A stretch of DNA of 64,000 bases, taken from CAVRQM01 sp963756975 (GTDB lineage: Bacteria > Pseudomonadota > Alphaproteobacteria > Acetobacterales > Acetobacteraceae). A model generated the notes under the pieces. It had not been told where the DNA came from. It saw nothing but the letters and a program-made list of their open reading frames with translations, and made no database searches. The position numbers and the translations under genes were made by a program. The stretch spans positions 496,001-560,000 of the forward strand of contig CAVWPS010000002.1 in assembly GCA_963756975.1 (NCBI GenBank). Direction: 5' to 3'. Within the stretch, counting starts at the first letter, position 1; the number at the start of each line of letters is the position of its first letter. Positions 35,360-44,230 of the stretch are shown here, piece by piece.

Positions 35360-38341
35360 TCACTCTCCCGCGACATGGCTGAGATCCTTGCCGTCGCGCA
35401 CCGTCGGATACGGCGCGCCGTTGCGCATCCCGTCCCACACGATCCGGTTGAACAAGTCGGCCGGAATACGATCCTCCTCGGTCCAGTCGAAGCCCACCGT
35501 CTGCGCGTCCCACCAGGCCGGCGTATGGGTCGGCAGCAGCGTCGTGAGGCCGGCGAACTCCGACGGCGCCATCAGCGAGGCCGACGTCTTGTTCAGGTAC
35601 GGCGACGGCTGGGCCTTGAACGTCCACTGCGCCTGGCCGAGGTCGAAGATGTCGGTCATCGGCGCGAGATACGCGTCGTTCAGGTTCAGATGGTCGATGC
35701 CGAGCACGTCCTCGATCGTGCGCAGCATGTTGACCGTCGTGTAGCGCGTGCTGACCACGGCGTGCTGCTTCACGTACGGGCCGACGACGTAGGCGGTGCT
35801 GCGGTGCGCGTCGACGTGGTCGGGGCCGTCCTGCGAGTCGTCCTCGATCACGAAGATCAGCGTGTCGGCGGCATACGGGCTGTTCGCGACCGTCTGCACC
35901 AGCAGGCCGACCGCGTAGTCGTTATCCGCCTGCTGCGTCTCGGGCGTGTTGAAGCCGTCGATCGCGGACCCGAACGAGCCCATGTGGTCGTGCATCAGGC
36001 GAACCAGCGACAGGTTCGGCAGGTTGTTGCCGGCCACATACCCGTTGAACTCGCGCTGCCACTCGGCGAAGCGGAACACGTCCGGGAAGCTGTTGTCGAA
36101 GCCGCGGAAATACGGGTCGGTGACCGGCCGCAGCGTCGGGTTGGTGCTGTAGGCGACGACGGTGCGGGCCGCGTACGGGTCTTCCAGCAACGGGATCTGC
36201 AACTGCGGGGTCGGTCCGAAATAGCGGGTCAGGTCGAGCAGGAAGCCGTAGTTGCGGACGGTCAGCCCGGCGCGCTTGGCGCTGTCCCACAGATAGCCGC
36301 TCTCCTTCGGCGTCCCCTGCGGACCATCCGGCGCGCCGGAATTGTTGGTGCCCGGCAGCAGGTTCGCCGTGCCGCCCGGAAGCTGCGAGGTGACCGCGCT
36401 GTAGACCGGCAGCGCCTTGTCGCGACCGGCCGTGGTGGCGATCCCGACATCGACGTTGCGGTTCTGCCCCTCGCTCTCGTACGGCGCGCCGCGCGAGGTG
36501 CCGAGCGTCGGGCTGGTCGAGTAGTTGAGCGGGATGTCCTTCGTCACCGTGTCGGTCTCGCGCGCCGAGGTCGACCACGCCCAGCCGTTGCCGCTCACCT
36601 CGCCGCTGTCGAAGAAATTGTCGAGCGTGGTGAAGTTCGTGCTGATGTTGTGGAAGTTCGGCGTCACCGTCTTGCCGAACACCGTCAGCGACTTGTCGCC
36701 GTTGGCCCCCGGAATATCGCCGAGCACCTGATCGTAGGTGCGGTTCTCTTTGACGATGTAGATCACGTGATGGATTTTCGCGTGCAGCGCGGTCATGACC
36801 GCCGCGTCGCGCGGATCGGGTGCCACGTTGTAGCGGTTGTTGGACGCGACCTGCTGCGTGAGGTTTGGCAGGTCGGCGGCCTTCGGCGTCGGGAACGCCA
36901 GCAGACCCGCCTGTTCGAGCTGGAAGACGTACTGGTTGGCCGCATACGCCTCGTTGTTCGCCACCGAGTTGCCCTGCGGGTACGTCTTGCCGGTCAGGTT
37001 CGCGGTGGCACCGGTCAGGTTCTTGGTGTTCGGGCCCGGGTCGCTCTTGGCGTTGACGACGTAGATCATCCCGCCGTTCGCGCCGACGCTGACCGCGTTC
37101 GGATACCAGCCGGTCGGCACCAGCCCGACCACCGTGTCGGCCTGCGGCCCGGTCAGCGCGATCACGGCGAGCGAGTTGGCGCCGCCGTTGGTGACGTACA
37201 GCATGGTCCCGTCCGGCGACACGGCGAGGTTGTTCGCCGCCGCCCCGGTGTACCGCTCCTGCCGCGCCAGCAGGCCGGCCGGCGCGATCGTGTCGATCTC
37301 CTTGCGGACCACGTTCTTCGCCGTGTCGATCATGGCGACGCGGTCGGCGTTATCCTGCGTGACGTACAGCTCGTCCTGCGTGATCGAGTTGTTGAACACC
37401 ATGCTGTTCGGGTTGCCCGACAGCTTGATCCGCTCGATCAGCTGCGGTGCCGCGCCGGAGATGTCGACGACCACCACTTCGCGGTCGCGGATGCTGGAGA
37501 CGTACGCGGTGCCGTCGCCCTTGAGCGCCACCGTGAACGGCGTCTCGCCGCCGGCCACACCGTTGCCGGTCGCGGGCGTCGTGTTGAACGGCCGCAGATC
37601 GTATTCGAATTTCTTGGTCCGCGTCGCCGTGTCGATCACGCTGATCGAGTCGTTGTACATGTTCGCGGCCACCAGCGTCTTGCCGCTCGGCGACAGCGCC
37701 AGGCCCGCGACCACCGGCTGCTGCAACAGGCCGTTGCCGCCGCTCAGGAACGGGTTGCCGGCCGGTGCGGCGTGGCCGAGCGGAATGCCCGACCCCTCGG
37801 TCCAGCGGCCCGCGCCGCCCGGGGTTTTGGTGAAGACGTGGATCAGGTCGTCGACGCCGCCCGAGGCGTAGAAGGTCAAGCCGTCCGGCGCGTAGACGAG
37901 GCCGACATAGGTGTCGGGCACCTTGATCACCTGAACCAGCTTCGGCTTGCCGGCGTTCGCGCCGGCGATGTCGTAGACGAACACGTATTCGGTCGAGTTC
38001 GCCGCGTCGAAATTGCCGAGCTGCGGGCCGTTCGGAAAGTTCAGGTTGTTGTAGCCGCTGGTCATCACCAGCAGCTCGGTCTGGTTGGCGTTGACCGCCG
38101 TCTTGATCCCGCCATTCGCGCGGTAGCCGGGGTAGTCCTTCAGGAACGGGTTCAGCCGGGTGAACACCGCGCCGGTCGCGGCGGTCGGGCTGATGAACTG
38201 GCCCGTCGGGACCGGGCTCTGAATCGGGTTCTCCATCTTGCCGTCGCCCACGTCGGCGCGGGCCACGCCGGCGACGCCGGCCCAAATGGTCGCGGCCAGC
38301 AGGGCGGCACGCACGGTCGAGGCGACGCGCATTTCGGTCAT
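35360..38341 (-). CDS. YncE-like beta-propeller fused to phosphoesterase domain, exported
   Basis: 993 residues with a signal peptide (ATIWAGVAGVARA). Residues about 40-500 are YVTN/YncE-type beta-propeller repeats (LYVTNGGANSLAVIAL, GLVYAPDGLTFYASGG). Residues about 520-980 resemble the phosphoesterase/alkaline-phosphatase superfamily, with IHHVIYIVKENRTYDQVLGDI and LIFVIEDDSQDGPDHVDAHRS as likely metal-site regions. This two-part architecture is known in bacteria but its substrate is not established. It should act in the periplasm or outside. AGGAAG precedes the ATG. The small exported protein gene follows by 4 bases; upstream it faces the OmpA cassette. Confidence 0.88.
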   Translation of the reverse strand: MTEMRVASTVRAALLAATIWAGVAGVARADVGDGKMENPIQSPVPTGQFISPTAATGAVFTRLNPFLKDYPGYRANGGIKTAVNANQTELLVMTSGYNNLNFPNGPQLGNFDAANSTEYVFVYDIAGANAGKPKLVQVIKVPDTYVGLVYAPDGLTFYASGGVDDLIHVFTKTPGGAGRWTEGSGIPLGHAAPAGNPFLSGGNGLLQQPVVAGLALSPSGKTLVAANMYNDSISVIDTATRTKKFEYDLRPFNTTPATGNGVAGGETPFTVALKGDGTAYVSSIRDREVVVVDISGAAPQLIERIKLSGNPNSMVFNNSITQDELYVTQDNADRVAMIDTAKNVVRKEIDTIAPAGLLARQERYTGAAANNLAVSPDGTMLYVTNGGANSLAVIALTGPQADTVVGLVPTGWYPNAVSVGANGGMIYVVNAKSDPGPNTKNLTGATANLTGKTYPQGNSVANNEAYAANQYVFQLEQAGLLAFPTPKAADLPNLTQQVASNNRYNVAPDPRDAAVMTALHAKIHHVIYIVKENRTYDQVLGDIPGANGDKSLTVFGKTVTPNFHNISTNFTTLDNFFDSGEVSGNGWAWSTSARETDTVTKDIPLNYSTSPTLGTSRGAPYESEGQNRNVDVGIATTAGRDKALPVYSAVTSQLPGGTANLLPGTNNSGAPDGPQGTPKESGYLWDSAKRAGLTVRNYGFLLDLTRYFGPTPQLQIPLLEDPYAARTVVAYSTNPTLRPVTDPYFRGFDNSFPDVFRFAEWQREFNGYVAGNNLPNLSLVRLMHDHMGSFGSAIDGFNTPETQQADNDYAVGLLVQTVANSPYAADTLIFVIEDDSQDGPDHVDAHRSTAYVVGPYVKQHAVVSTRYTTVNMLRTIEDVLGIDHLNLNDAYLAPMTDIFDLGQAQWTFKAQPSPYLNKTSASLMAPSEFAGLTTLLPTHTPAWWDAQTVGFDWTEEDRIPADLFNRIVWDGMRNGAPYPTVRDGKDLSHVAGE

Positions 38342-38518
38342 GGGGGCTTCCTGTCGATGGGTGGCGGAACCTGCCGTGCCCGCGACGCGCCCGGCAAGCG
38401 TCCGGCGATGACCGTTTCAAGACGATAACGGACCGATCCGGCGGCCCGGCGGCAAGGCGGCATTGCGTCGGTGCGGCCGAGACGGCAATTTGACCCTATC
38501 GACATGGTGGGAAACGCG

Positions 38519-39427
38519 ATGAGAGGTCGGATACGCGCCCTCGCGGCCGCGTTGCTCGTTGCCGTGGCCGGGTGCGCCACGGTCCGGCCCGCCGCCGAGC
38601 AGCCGTTCGCGTCCGAGGCCTCGCGGCTGGCGGGCTATCAGGCGCTATCCGCCTACGGTGCCGCCCAGCCGCGCACGATCGACGCGGCTGCGGTCACTTA
38701 CACGGGCGATGCCGGGCATCTCGCGACGAGTTCGGTCGTTCATCTGGTATTCGACGACACCGTCTTCTTCGACAGCGGATCGGACGTGCCGCTCCCGGCC
38801 AGCCAGTCGGTGCTCGACGTGCTCGCGAAAAACCTGCGCCGTGACGGGTCGGCGACCCAGCTCACCGTCGTCGGCCATACCGACGCGGTGGGCGGCGACG
38901 ACTACAATCTCGGGCTGTCCCGGCGGCGCGCGACCAGCGTGATCGCGGCCCTGGCGGGTCGCGGGATCGCGCACAGCGAACTCTCGGCGGTGGCGATGGG
39001 CAAAAACCAGCCGGTCGCTCCGAACGACACCGAGTCCGGCCGCGCCCAGAACCGCCGCGTGGAATTCTTCATCTCGCCCGATGTGCGCGCCAACGCGGCC
39101 GCGATCGGCGCGACGCCCGAGACGATGGCGCTGCTCGGCCCCGGGGCCGCCCCGGCCGCGTCGGTGTCGCTGTTCCGCCTCGGACCCGACACCGGCTCCG
39201 TCGCCATCCCGCTCACCGTCGTCGCGGCCCAAATGCCCCCGCCCGCCGCCGTCGCGCAGCAGCCGATCGCCGCGCCGCCGCCGAGGGCCGCCGCCCCGAG
39301 GCCGCGCCCCACGACACCGCCGGTCTCGCGCATCCGTCCGGTCACGCCCGGCCCGCCCGAAAACCTGAAACCGGTCATCCCCGACAGCGTCGCGCCGGCC
39401 CCGCTCGGCCCGCCGCAGACATTTTAG
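38519..39427 (+). CDS. OmpA-like peptidoglycan-binding lipoprotein with Pro/Ala tail
   Basis: 302 residues. ATG 38519 gives RIRALAAALLVAVAGC, a lipobox with acylated Cys19; ATG 38504 is an alternative. Residues about 75-188 are an OmpA domain (VVHLVFDDTVFFDSGSDV, VVGHTDAVGGDDYNLGLSRRRA with the peptidoglycan-binding Asp122 and following Arg, AQNRRVEFFI). The last about 75 residues are Pro/Ala-rich, an unusual tail after an OmpA domain. It should sit in the outer membrane and grip the wall. It is first of three closely packed genes (4-base gap to the next), divergent from the phosphoesterase gene. Confidence 0.88.
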   Translation: MRGRIRALAAALLVAVAGCATVRPAAEQPFASEASRLAGYQALSAYGAAQPRTIDAAAVTYTGDAGHLATSSVVHLVFDDTVFFDSGSDVPLPASQSVLDVLAKNLRRDGSATQLTVVGHTDAVGGDDYNLGLSRRRATSVIAALAGRGIAHSELSAVAMGKNQPVAPNDTESGRAQNRRVEFFISPDVRANAAAIGATPETMALLGPGAAPAASVSLFRLGPDTGSVAIPLTVVAAQMPPPAAVAQQPIAAPPPRAAAPRPRPTTPPVSRIRPVTPGPPENLKPVIPDSVAPAPLGPPQTF

Positions 39428-39431
39428 AACC

Positions 39432-40784
39432 ATGGCAGCACCCCGCACCGACGCACCGGCGGCACCTCGCGCGGCCTCCCCCGACAACCCGCTCCGGCAG
39501 GCATTCCGCAACGCGATCGCGTTCCCGGTGGCGGGCGTCGCCGCGATGCCCGACCGCGCGCAAATCGAAAAACTGGCCGAGGAGGAGGCGCAGTTCGGCA
39601 CCGTCGGCCTGACGGAACGCGGGCTGTCGTCCGGCATGGCGCTCGGCCTGCTCGAACCGGTCGGACGCACGCTGCGCGCCTGGCGGGAAGCGCGGGCACC
39701 GTTCGACCACGAGCTCGAACCGTTCCGCCCCGACCTCGAGGCGCTGGCCCGGCACGCGGCCGACCTCGCGCGGCAGGCGGCGGCCCGCGACGCGGCACTG
39801 ACCGACGTCGCGCAACGCGCCAACGGCAACTCCCGCTACGTCTCGATCCGGCAGCGCACCCAGGACAGCAAGCTCCGGTTCGACGAGGCGCGCGGCCGCG
39901 AGGGCAATCGCGACGCCCGGACCTGGGGCGGCTCGATCGGCTACTGGGTGGCGCTGCTCGCGATCTTCGCCGCCGAGTGGCTGATCAACTACGACACCGT
40001 GCTGCAATTCTTCGGCGTCCGCGCGATCGCGTTCGGCACCACCGCCGTGCTCGCGCTGCTGATCGCGTTCGCGGCGCACGAGCACGGCGTGATCTGGAAA
40101 CAATGGTCGTACCGGTTCGCGCAACACCGCACGTCGGCCGAACGATGGAGCGACCGGCGCAACGTCGCGCTCGCCACCCTTGCCCTGTTCCTCGTGCTCG
40201 GGGCGGCCGGCTGGATGCGCTACATCTATGCGTCCAAGGCGCTCGGTCTGGTCAGCCCGTCCGGCAACCTGCTCGGGGCCGAGGCCGGCATCGACATCGA
40301 TCCCACGCGCGACGTGCTGGTGAGCCTGCTGGCCAACGTCGGCGCGTGGCTGGTGGGCGTGTTCATCGCGCTGTTCGCCCATGACCGCGACCCCGATCTG
40401 GTCGACGCGACGTTGCAGTGGGAGCGGTGGCGGCGACGGTTCGAGCGTGCCGATCGCCGCTATGTCGACGAGCGCGCGACCATCATGGCCAAATACGAGC
40501 GCGAACGCCTGCAGACCGAAACCGACGCCACCACGCGCCGCCAGCGGGTCGGGCCGCAGGACGACATGCGCCGGCAGGTGGACGCGCATGAGGGCGCCGT
40601 CATGGCCTCCCTCGCATCCCAGTTGCGCGACGCGGTCGGTGTCTATCGCGATTGCCTCGTCCGCATGTCGGCGACCCGCAGCCTCGCCTTCGTCCGTGCG
40701 CCGCAGCAGACATCCATGACGGGGTTCGAAGTCCGCACGATGCCGATTCAGATCGACGAGGAGTTCGTCCGTGCGCAAAGCTGA
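39432..40784 (+). CDS. Four-helix membrane protein with cytoplasmic coiled-coil arms, unknown
   Basis: 450 residues, family not recognised. Predicted membrane helices lie at about 168-190, 198-216, 244-262 and 295-316. The N-terminal 165 residues and the C-terminal 130 residues are charged and helical (LARHAADLARQAAARDAAL; WERWRRRFERADRRYVDERA), probably coiled coils on the same, cytoplasmic side. The layout loosely recalls MotA/ExbB-type units, but no sequence motif of those families is seen. It sits between an OmpA-like lipoprotein and an exported vWA-like protein, overlapping the latter by 14 bases, so the three likely form one envelope-spanning unit. Confidence 0.8.
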   Translation: MAAPRTDAPAAPRAASPDNPLRQAFRNAIAFPVAGVAAMPDRAQIEKLAEEEAQFGTVGLTERGLSSGMALGLLEPVGRTLRAWREARAPFDHELEPFRPDLEALARHAADLARQAAARDAALTDVAQRANGNSRYVSIRQRTQDSKLRFDEARGREGNRDARTWGGSIGYWVALLAIFAAEWLINYDTVLQFFGVRAIAFGTTAVLALLIAFAAHEHGVIWKQWSYRFAQHRTSAERWSDRRNVALATLALFLVLGAAGWMRYIYASKALGLVSPSGNLLGAEAGIDIDPTRDVLVSLLANVGAWLVGVFIALFAHDRDPDLVDATLQWERWRRRFERADRRYVDERATIMAKYERERLQTETDATTRRQRVGPQDDMRRQVDAHEGAVMASLASQLRDAVGVYRDCLVRMSATRSLAFVRAPQQTSMTGFEVRTMPIQIDEEFVRAQS

Positions 40785-41892
40785 TTTATTTCTGGGCCTC
40801 GCCCTGCTGGTGTGCGCCGCCTCCCCCGCCCGCGCGCAGCTGTTCGGCACGCAGGGCCTCGACCCCGCCTACTGCAAGCAGCCGACGCTGCGGCAGACCG
40901 TCGTCTACGTGGACGACGAGATGCGGCTGAAGCAGCCGGACTGGGCGCGCAAATTGGCCGACAAGCTGCGCGCCACGCTGACGCCGGGCGAATCGGTCGC
41001 CGTGGTCGCCCTCTCGCCCGCCGACGGTACCAGTTCCGAGATCTGGACCGGCTGCTGGCCGAACCTCGGCGACGCGGCACGGGCGGAGGCGGCGGCCGGC
41101 ACCTACGTCTTCTCGCGCAGCCCGCTCGACCAGATCGGCGACCAGCAGCGCTTCTTCGTCCGCGACCTCGGCCTCGCGCTGACCAAGATCGCCAACGACG
41201 CCAAGCCGGTCGAGCCGGTGGAGGGGCACCGGCACAAGCAGCTGCTGCGGGCGCTCGCGTCGGACGGCGGCCGGTTCGCCAACGCCGAGCAGACCGTGCG
41301 CGCGATCATCTATTCGGACATGGCCGAGGATAGCGACCTCGGCTCCGTCTACGACCCGCTGCCGGCCGACCGGATGGAGTTCGGCGACAAGCTCGGCGCC
41401 CATCTGCGTCACGGCGTGTTCTACGCCTACGGCATGGCCGACGGGTTGCGGCCGGAAGACGGGCTGCCGGAGCGGATGCGCGCCTTCTGGACCCGGGCGC
41501 TGGCGTCCATGTCGGGCGTGGCCGCGGGTCTCGGCTCCGACCTCAACGTGCCGAACGTGCTGCCGGTCCGCGCCACCACGATCCCGGTCGAACTGAAGCT
41601 CGGCGAGGACGCGCTGACCGGGCGGGTGTCGCTGCTGACCGACACCGACGGCACGCTGGTCGATAGCTGGATCGGCGTGTCGCGCCTGTCGATCGCCAAG
41701 CTGTCGGGCACGTTCCGTTGCGCGGCCGGGGCGTCATCGTGCCGGCTGGACGCGACCACCGCGACCGGGTTCGTGACCAGCGGCAACTCGGATCAGCTGG
41801 TCATGACCGGCCACGACGCGGCGGCGCTGGCCGGCTCGGTCGGCGTGAAGGGGACCGGCTACTGGTATCCGATCAAGGCCGTGACCGAATAA
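40771..41892 (+). CDS. Exported protein with degenerate von Willebrand A-like fold
   Basis: 373 residues from a GTG start, with signal peptide MRKADLFLGLALLVCAASPARAQ. Residues about 35-230 have the strand order of a vWA domain: TVVYVDDEM, WARKLADKLRATLTPGESVAVVALSP, RAIIYSDMAEDSDLG and FYAYGM. The DxSxS metal motif is replaced by DDEM, so normal metal-dependent adhesion is doubtful. The last about 110 residues are beta-rich with a Cys pair (FRCAAG...SCRLD). Periplasmic location is expected. It is third in the OmpA-lipoprotein/membrane-protein cassette. The vWA call is from pattern, not a recognised family. Confidence 0.75.
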   Translation: MRKADLFLGLALLVCAASPARAQLFGTQGLDPAYCKQPTLRQTVVYVDDEMRLKQPDWARKLADKLRATLTPGESVAVVALSPADGTSSEIWTGCWPNLGDAARAEAAAGTYVFSRSPLDQIGDQQRFFVRDLGLALTKIANDAKPVEPVEGHRHKQLLRALASDGGRFANAEQTVRAIIYSDMAEDSDLGSVYDPLPADRMEFGDKLGAHLRHGVFYAYGMADGLRPEDGLPERMRAFWTRALASMSGVAAGLGSDLNVPNVLPVRATTIPVELKLGEDALTGRVSLLTDTDGTLVDSWIGVSRLSIAKLSGTFRCAAGASSCRLDATTATGFVTSGNSDQLVMTGHDAAALAGSVGVKGTGYWYPIKAVTE

Positions 41893-41905
41893 CTGAAACG
41901 CCGAG

Positions 41906-41990
41906 TGGTGCGGGCGGTCGGAATCGAACCGACACTCCTTGCGGAACCGGATTTTGAGTCCGGCGCGTCTACCAGTTCCACCACGCCCGC
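41906..41990 (-). tRNA. tRNA-Leu (CAA)
   Basis: An 85-base class II tRNA with encoded CCA: acceptor GCGGGCG/CGCCCGC, anticodon stem CCGGA/TCCGG around CTCAAAA (anticodon CAA), a long variable arm (TTCCGCAAGGAGT), T arm and discriminator A. It lies 13 bases beyond the vWA-like gene, on the opposite strand. Confidence 0.95.
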
Positions 41991-42061
41991 GTCCGCGCCC
42001 GGCATAGCGCAAGCATCCCACGCTTGCCACCCCGGGACGCCCGCGTTAGAACGCGCGCCGA

Positions 42062-42137
42062 TCCCGAATAGCTCAGTTGGTAGAGCAAGCGACTGTTAAT
42101 CGCTCGGTCGTAGGTTCGAGTCCTACTTCGGGAGCCA
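42062..42137 (+). tRNA. tRNA-Asn (GTT)
   Basis: A 76-base cloverleaf with encoded CCA: acceptor TCCCGAA/TTCGGGA, D arm GCTC/GAGC, anticodon stem AGCGA/TCGCT with loop CTGTTAA (anticodon GTT), T arm GTAGG/CCTAC, discriminator G. It diverges from tRNA-Leu. Confidence 0.96.
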
Positions 42138-42321
42138 CTTTCCCCGCACGACACGCCAGCACTCGTGCGGCCGAGTGCGCCGCTCGGCAAGGCACCACCC
42201 CGGCGGCCGGAACACCTTTTTTCCGCGACCGCACCAAGCGATCGAACGATCCACCCGTTCCGGTGTTGTACGGACCGCCGCGACGAACCGTCCGGCCCGG
42301 AAACCCGAAGGACCGAACCCC

Positions 42322-42552
42322 ATGCGCCGCACCACCATGATCGCCCTCGCAATCGCGAGCCCGCTCGCCCTGGCCGCCTGTCACGGCCAGACCGGGCCGG
42401 CGTCGTCGGGCCTCGGCAGCAGCGCGCCGAATGCGGTCTCCAGCGCCGCAGGCGGCGACGCCGGCGGCGGCGACAACCGGTTCACCCGCGAGCAGGTGAC
42501 ACCCGGCACCCCGGCCGGCGCCAATCTGGGGCTGCGGTCGCCCCAGCCGTAA
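42322..42552 (+). CDS. Small lipoprotein, unknown function
   Basis: 76 residues from ATG 42322: MRRTTMIALAIASPLALAACHG is a lipoprotein signal with L-A-A-C lipobox. The mature part is a short, disordered Gly/Ser/Ala-rich peptide ending in PGTPAGANLGLRSPQP. No domain is visible. It stands alone 184 bases after tRNA-Asn, in a gap that also holds a run of six T after a GC-rich stretch (about 42220), and 87 bases before gnd. It may be a minor envelope lipoprotein; confidence rests mainly on the clean signal peptide. Confidence 0.6.
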   Translation: MRRTTMIALAIASPLALAACHGQTGPASSGLGSSAPNAVSSAAGGDAGGGDNRFTREQVTPGTPAGANLGLRSPQP

Positions 42553-42639
42553 TGGCTGCCGAGCCCTCCGGCACCTAGCAGGCCGGCGAAGAAGGCTTCA
42601 TCGTCGGCTTGCGTGTGTCCCCTCGGGAGGAAAAATCAG

Positions 42640-44074
42640 ATGGCGCAACTAGCCGATCTCGGCGTGACGGGTCTTGCGGTGATGGGGGCGAACATCGCCC
42701 GCAACGCTGCCCGCAAAGGCTTCCGCGTCGCCGTCCACAACCGCTCCCAGGACAAGACCGACCGCCTGATCGCCGAGCACGGCGACGAGGGCGCGTTCGT
42801 GTCGTCCACATCCACCGCCGATTTCGTGGCGGCGCTGGCCAAACCCCGCGTCGTGCTGATCATGGTCAAGGCCGGCAAGCCGACCGACGCCGTGATCGAC
42901 GAACTGGCAGCCGTGATGGAGCCGGGCGACATCATCGTCGACGGCGGCAACGCGCTGTTCGAGGACACCCGCCGGCGCGAGAAATCCCTGCGCGAGAAGA
43001 AGCTGAACTTCGTCGGCATGGGCATTTCGGGCGGCGAGGAAGGCGCACTTCTCGGCCCGAGCATGATGCCGGGCGGCAGCCGCGACGCCTGGGACCGGGT
43101 CGCGCCGATGTTCACGAAGATGGCGGTCAGCGTCGACGGCACGCCATGCTGCGCGCTGATGGGTCCGGACGGTGCCGGGCACTACGTCAAGATGGTGCAT
43201 AACGGCATCGAATATGCCGACATGCAGCTGATCGCCGAAGCCTACGACCTGCTGCGCGCCGTCTACGGCAAATCGGCCACCGAGATCGGCGACATCTTCG
43301 CCGGCTGGAAGACCGGCGACCTCAACTCCTACCTCATCGAGATCACCGCGAACGTCCTGCGCAAGCAGGACCCGGCAACCGGCAAGGCGCTGGTCGACAT
43401 GATCGTCGACGAGGCCGAGCAGAAGGGCACCGGCCGCTGGACCGCGCAATCGGCGCTCGAACTCGGCGTGCCGATCACCGCCATCACCGAGGCGGTGTTC
43501 GCCCGCGCCCTGTCCGGCCGGCCCGAGCAGCGCCGCGCGGCGGCGAACTGCGATGGGCGGCTTGCGGGGCGGGACGAAAACCGCGAGCCAGGCGGAGATC
43601 GACCAGATACGCGACGCGCTCTACGCGTCCAAAATCGTCGCCTACGCCCAGGGCTTCGAGCAGCTGGCGGTCGCGTCCAAGACCTACGACTGGAAGCTCG
43701 ATCCCGGCACGATCGCCACAATCTGGCGCGGCGGCTGCATCATCCGCGCGGCCTTCCTCGACCGGATCCGGGAGGGCTACGAGCGTCACCCGGATACCGA
43801 GAACCTGCTGCTGCAAGACTATTTCCGCGACGCCGTGCTGAAAGCCGAGCCGGCGTGGCGCGACGTGGTCGTGCTGGCCGTCCGCAGCGGCATCGCGGTG
43901 CCGGCGTTCGCCTCCTCGCTCGCCTACTACGACGGCCTGCGGCGCGCGCACGGCCCGGCGAACCTGCTGCAGGGCCTTCGCGACTACTTCGGGGCGCACA
44001 CGTACCGGCGGACCGACAAGCCGGGCCAGTTCCACACGCGCTGGTCGCAGGACGGGAGCGAGGTCTCGGTCTAA
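42640..44074 (+). pseudogene. gnd: 6-phosphogluconate dehydrogenase (decarboxylating), apparent frameshift
   Basis: Converts 6-phosphogluconate to ribulose 5-phosphate with NADP+ in the pentose phosphate pathway. ATG 42640 follows GGGAGG. The NADP fold (GLAVMGANIARNAARKGF), VDGGNALFEDT, GISGGEEGALLGPSMMPGG and GPDGAGHYVKMVHNGIEY with the catalytic Lys and Asn are intact. Near 43531-43550 one base must be skipped to reach TASQAEIDQIRDALYASKIVAYAQGF and the end FGAHTYRRTDKPGQFHTRW. Joined length is about 477 residues, matching the long form. Both halves are fully conserved in a core gene, so a sequencing insertion is the likely cause. Confidence 0.88.
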
Positions 44075-44091
44075 GCCGCCTCTCGTGTCAC

Positions 44092-44149
44092 GGCCGGGCT
44101 AAGACCCGGCCATCCCCGCAACCGCGTGGGTGCCCGGACCATTCCGGGC
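44092..44149. terminator. Two tandem GC hairpins after gnd, possible terminator
   Basis: GGCCGGG/CCCGGCC (44092-44098 with 44105-44111) and GCCCGGA/TCCGGGC (44132-44138 with 44143-44149) each form a 7-bp perfect stem with a short loop. They lie between gnd and the cation efflux gene. No T tract follows, so classic intrinsic termination is uncertain. The first resembles a short CCGGG-CTTGA-CCCGG repeat, seen again in weaker form near 63400. Confidence 0.4.
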
Positions 44150-44230
44150 ATCAAATTCGGACCCGCCCGCCTCCAACAGCCTCCCCACCGCTCCCGCGCA
44201 CTGCTATGGCGTCCCGATGAGGGCCCACCC

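Noticed and set aside
33977..38428. A 1483-residue plus-strand open frame over ada and the phosphoesterase
   Set aside because: After the first residues of Ada it is antisense to a clearly real gene and has the shadow composition. Only its start is meaningful.
42138..42321. Possible terminator after tRNA-Asn (GC-rich stretch then six T)
   Set aside because: The stem before the T run is only about four pairs with a three-base loop, too weak to call.
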